From the NCBI RefSeq assembly GCF_000499385.1, contig NW_013651892.1, positions 124,001 to 188,000 on the forward strand: a stretch of 64,000 bases of DNA. The letters run 5' to 3'. The stretch is from Eimeria necatrix. Lineage: Eukaryota > Apicomplexa > Conoidasida > Eucoccidiorida > Eimeriidae. The position numbers were made by a program, and so were the translations under genes. Of the stretch, positions 61,115 through 64,000 are shown piece after piece. Numbering within the stretch: the first letter of the stretch is position 1; each line of letters opens with the position of its first letter. Below the pieces are notes generated by a model. It was given only the letters and a program-made list of their open reading frames with translations. It searched no databases and had not been told where the DNA came from.

Positions 61115-63757
61115 CTACGAGAAACAGCGAAGCTCCGGTAGCCCTGGACGGGGGGCAGCATTTGCCTTAAAACCCGACGCCTCTTGCTGCGACTCAGTGT
61201 CTTTGCTGATGCTGCTGCCATCATTGCTGCTGCTGCTCCTGCTCATTTTGGCGAGCGTTTTGGGACCGCAAACTGCGGCATCTTGAGAAGGTGCACTATA
61301 GAACGTACTGCCAGCAACAAGAGGAACGGCACCGGGGGCCCCAAGGGCCCATGCTCGCGCAGCAGCAGCAGCTGCCGCTGCTGCCCCACTGTTCCCCAGT
61401 AAATCCTCTTCAGGCAAAACAACTAGAAACGGCAAGCACGCCGGCAGTTGGTTTTGCTGTTGTCTGACACAGCTTGTGCTGCTGCCGGAGCTCCCTGGTG
61501 TTACTGCCGCTGCAAACGGATTTGGGGCAGCAAGCCATGTCGCGACTCTCTTGCTGCTGCTGTTGCTTGTGTATCCTGGAGCACTCACAAGCTCTCGGAC
61601 TGCAGCCGCCGCACACTGAATTGCAGTGTCCGCAGCAGCAGCGGCCGCAGCGGCACCAGATAGGGGTGGGCCAAAATGTTTCTGCTCCATGCATGCAACC
61701 ACAGCAGATGCTTCCATGAGCTGCTGTAGCGGCTCTGGAGATGAATCCGCAGCAGAAAAGAAACGGCGCTGCGATGCAGCAAAGAGCAACAGATCGTATA
61801 ATCTCACGGAAGGGTGAGAAGCCAGCACAAAAGAACGCCACGCAGACAAAGATACCCAATGGGATCTCACGGGGCAGTTGCAGCTGCAGCCAACGGCTGC
61901 AATACGCAGCACGTCTGTAGAGGTAGTGCTGCTGCTGCAGTGCTGCAAAGGAGGAGGGTCTGAGGCGGCTGCAGCCCAAGCGGCTGCTGCTGCTGCTGCT
62001 GATGAATATGCATCATGTGCACCCATTCCACCGTCTAGCCGCAGTGTTGCTGCTTCTGTTGCTGCTTTCGAGCTTCTAAATACAGACAGCAGCTGCAGCG
62101 CTGCCACCGCTTCGTTCGTAGCAGCCTTTAAGATGGAAGCCGAGACGGAAGGGTCGCCAGCTGTTGCTACAGGCTCTGTCACCCCTGCTATATCTGCTCC
62201 TCCTCCATTTAGTGCTGGTGCTGTTGCTGCTGTCGCTGCTGTCGGTGCTTGGGGCATACAGTCGAAAGCGTGCTTATAGCTGCTACAGAGGCAACCAGCA
62301 GCTGCTGGGAGCAGGGCTCCCTCGCTTTGCAACTGCTGCTGCAGCCAGACCAACGCAGCCGCAAGAGAAGAGAATCTCAGCCGGGGTTGCTGTTTTTGTT
62401 GCTGCCGCTTGTTGGCCCTCCTACGTTGCACCTTCAACGCGTGCGGTAGCGATTCAAGGGTTACCTGCTGCTCACAGAAGCTTGCTACTTCTTCCAGCAG
62501 TAATACTGCAGTGTAAACAGCGATACGTGGCCGCTGCTGCTGCTGGTGCAGCTGCTCCTTGTGCACCTGCTGCTGGCGCTTCTTCGGCACATTTCGTTTT
62601 TTTTGCTTTTCCTGTTCCTGCTGCTGCTTTGCCTCCATATTTTTCTCTTGCTGCATGTGATTACGGTGCTGCTGCTGCTGTTCCTGCTTGTACTGTTGCT
62701 CTCTTTCCATTTTCAGCTGCTGCTGTTGAAGTGGCTGTTCCTGGTTCTCCTGCTGCTCTCGCTGCTCCATGGTATGATTCTTTCGTCCTCTGGTGGAAAA
62801 GTCCTCCTGCATGCATTCTCGCTGCTGCTCATGCTTGTGCGCCTCCTCTTCTGGGTGCCTCTGCTGCAGTTGCTCTTGCCGATGCTGCTGCTCTTCCTCT
62901 TGCTGCTCCCTCTGCAGTTCGTTCCGCAGCTCCGGCACAGTCGGTTGAAGCTGAGACTGCTTTCGCGGTTTCTTGTTAGCAACAGCACTACAGGCCCTCG
63001 CTGGTGCGTAGGGCACCGCGTAGGGCAGCAGCAGCCGCAGCGGCAGCTGCAGCGGTAGCGAAGGCAACGACCGCTTCTGGTGCTGCTGCAGTAGGTCTCC
63101 CACTGGGTCGTCTGTGCAAATACATCGAGCGGCACCAGGTGAAGCATCAGCTTCTATGTCTGCCCCTAATGCTCCACAAGGCCCAACTGCAGGTTTTGAG
63201 GCTGCAGCAGGTGAGCTTGCTGCTGCTTCTACAGCCCTGAGCGCCGGCGTTTCTTCAGGTTCTGGAGGCGCTTTTGCTTGGAGAGCCACAACTAGACATG
63301 TGCTGGCGCGCGTTGGGCCCGTGAGAGGCATTCCAGCTCCGCTATCCGTTTTAACTCCTGTTCCTGCTGCCATTGTGTTTTCTGCTATTGCATTTTCTGC
63401 TGCTGCGGCTGCTTCCGCTGCATCCCTGCGCAAGTCTTCTTTCTTGGATGCGTCTGAGCACTTTTCTGTACCGATAAGATTCTTCATCCCTAGAAAGGGC
63501 CAAATACGTGATTGTGCCTTTGCAGGTACTCCTGATGCAGTTGCTTCTGCTGTGGCTGCCGCCTCCGATGCAGCTCTAAGTGCTGGTGCTACTGCTGCTG
63601 CTGCTGCTGTAGCCGCTACTGCTGTGGTGGTACTTTTCGTTGCTGCTGCTGTTGCTACAGCTGCCGCTGTCGTGGCTGCCGCTGCGATTCTGGTGCTGCT
63701 TCTGCACTTGATAAACCCCTCTTTAGAACACTGGTTTGTTGTCAAAGACGAGCGCAT
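61115..63757 (-). CDS. Ala/Gln-rich hypothetical protein, 880 residues
   Basis: I do not recognise this protein. One uninterrupted frame of 880 codons begins at ATG 63757, which directly follows an in-frame TGA, and ends at 61115. The N-terminal third has alternating Ala/Thr runs and short unique segments (SRIWPFLGMKNLIG). The middle (about residues 285-430) is Gln/Glu/Lys-rich with likely coiled-coil character and basic patches such as KKPRKQ and KKRQQQ. The C-terminal half holds Ala runs around more ordered pieces (HWVSLSAWRSFVLASHP, CLPFLVVLPEEDLL). Most open frames on the plus strand here are shadows produced by GCN/CAG repeats. Some of the C-terminal blocks could belong to a RAP-like or other organellar protein, but no domain is clear enough to name. 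Confidence 0.55.
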   Translation of the reverse strand: MRSSLTTNQCSKEGFIKCRSSTRIAAAATTAAAVATAAATKSTTTAVAATAAAAAVAPALRAASEAAATAEATASGVPAKAQSRIWPFLGMKNLIGTEKCSDASKKEDLRRDAAEAAAAAENAIAENTMAAGTGVKTDSGAGMPLTGPTRASTCLVVALQAKAPPEPEETPALRAVEAAASSPAAASKPAVGPCGALGADIEADASPGAARCICTDDPVGDLLQQHQKRSLPSLPLQLPLRLLLPYAVPYAPARACSAVANKKPRKQSQLQPTVPELRNELQREQQEEEQQHRQEQLQQRHPEEEAHKHEQQRECMQEDFSTRGRKNHTMEQREQQENQEQPLQQQQLKMEREQQYKQEQQQQHRNHMQQEKNMEAKQQQEQEKQKKRNVPKKRQQQVHKEQLHQQQQRPRIAVYTAVLLLEEVASFCEQQVTLESLPHALKVQRRRANKRQQQKQQPRLRFSSLAAALVWLQQQLQSEGALLPAAAGCLCSSYKHAFDCMPQAPTAATAATAPALNGGGADIAGVTEPVATAGDPSVSASILKAATNEAVAALQLLSVFRSSKAATEAATLRLDGGMGAHDAYSSAAAAAAAWAAAASDPPPLQHCSSSTTSTDVLRIAAVGCSCNCPVRSHWVSLSAWRSFVLASHPSVRLYDLLLFAASQRRFFSAADSSPEPLQQLMEASAVVACMEQKHFGPPLSGAAAAAAAADTAIQCAAAAVRELVSAPGYTSNSSSKRVATWLAAPNPFAAAVTPGSSGSSTSCVRQQQNQLPACLPFLVVLPEEDLLGNSGAAAAAAAAARAWALGAPGAVPLVAGSTFYSAPSQDAAVCGPKTLAKMSRSSSSNDGSSISKDTESQQEASGFKANAAPRPGLPELRCFS

Positions 63758-64000
63758 TCACGGGATGCTCACCATCCCTCGTTTCTGCAGACATACGACC
63801 GTTGACCACTAATACACCTGTTGCAATTGCAGCAACAGCTGCTGCTGCTAAGCTGGTCTCGAAGCAGGAGCAAGAAACCTAAATTGAACTTCGACTCGGC
63901 TAGCCCTTAATTTCAGTGCAGTTGGCGCGGTTGCCGCTACTTAGACAAGCTCCATGTAACGGGCAGGGGCCCTTCTGTGGCCCTTCTCATGACTCGAAGC
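63758..64000. other. Right-edge sequence upstream of the Ala/Gln-rich gene
   Basis: Only 243 bp remain. A CAG acceptor-like site near 63787 could precede a leader exon junction, but the reading frame of the 880-residue ORF is closed just upstream of its ATG. No feature is supported. Confidence 0.4.

Noticed and set aside
61448..63812. Long plus-strand frames (for example 62164..62979 and 63114..63812) as genes
   Set aside because: They are the complement of GCN/CAG repeats in the 880-codon minus-strand frame and consist of Leu/Ala/Val repeats without any domain.

Overview
The window looks like nuclear DNA of a coccidian apicomplexan, most likely an eimeriid (Eimeria/Cyclospora type). This is an inference from gene content and style: many short GT-AG introns, long spacers, CAG/AGC/GCN triplet tracts that encode Gln, Ser and Ala runs inside otherwise conserved proteins, an apicomplexan-type BT1 transporter and a RAP-domain protein. 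Splice sites were placed by hand by matching reading-frame phase across each intron, so exon coordinates are specific but not transcript-verified.

Layout. 1-2328 (-): BT1-family folate/biopterin transporter, running off the left edge. 3632-5177 (+): Erv1/ALR-like sulfhydryl oxidase with an unusual active-site spacing. 6255-7292 (-): unrecognised protein. 10049-13609 (-): complete nine-exon RRP1/Nop52 ribosome-biogenesis gene. 14112-14444 (-): weak candidate small gene. 15878-19388 (-): hormone-sensitive-lipase-type alpha/beta hydrolase with an N-terminal membrane segment. 21699-22058 (-): orphan exon-like ORF. 24142-43652 (+): one giant 19-exon VPS13 lipid-transfer protein of about 5143 residues, which fills almost a third of the window. 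45437-46751 (-): six-exon IST1 (ESCRT-III related). 47387-51961: a mobile-element block bounded by two identical, inverted tRNA-Thr(AGT) genes. 53124-59278 (-): RAP-domain organelle RNA-binding protein. 61115-63757 (-): Ala/Gln-rich 880-residue protein of unknown function.

The most unusual stretch is the tRNA-bounded block. It holds a decayed non-LTR retrotransposon of the restriction-like-endonuclease (R2/CRE/NeSL-like) class on the minus strand, an inverted second copy of its 3' end on the plus strand, a short 3'-terminal 18S rRNA fragment trapped between the two 3' ends, and a minisatellite of about 16 palindromic 36-41 bp units. Both outer edges of the block carry the same core in inverted orientation. 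VPS13 and IST1 are both membrane-trafficking/lipid-transfer genes and lie tail to tail, but eukaryotic genes of this kind are transcribed separately and no operon is implied. The remaining stretches are gene-poor spacers in which I see nothing I can support beyond the small repeats listed.
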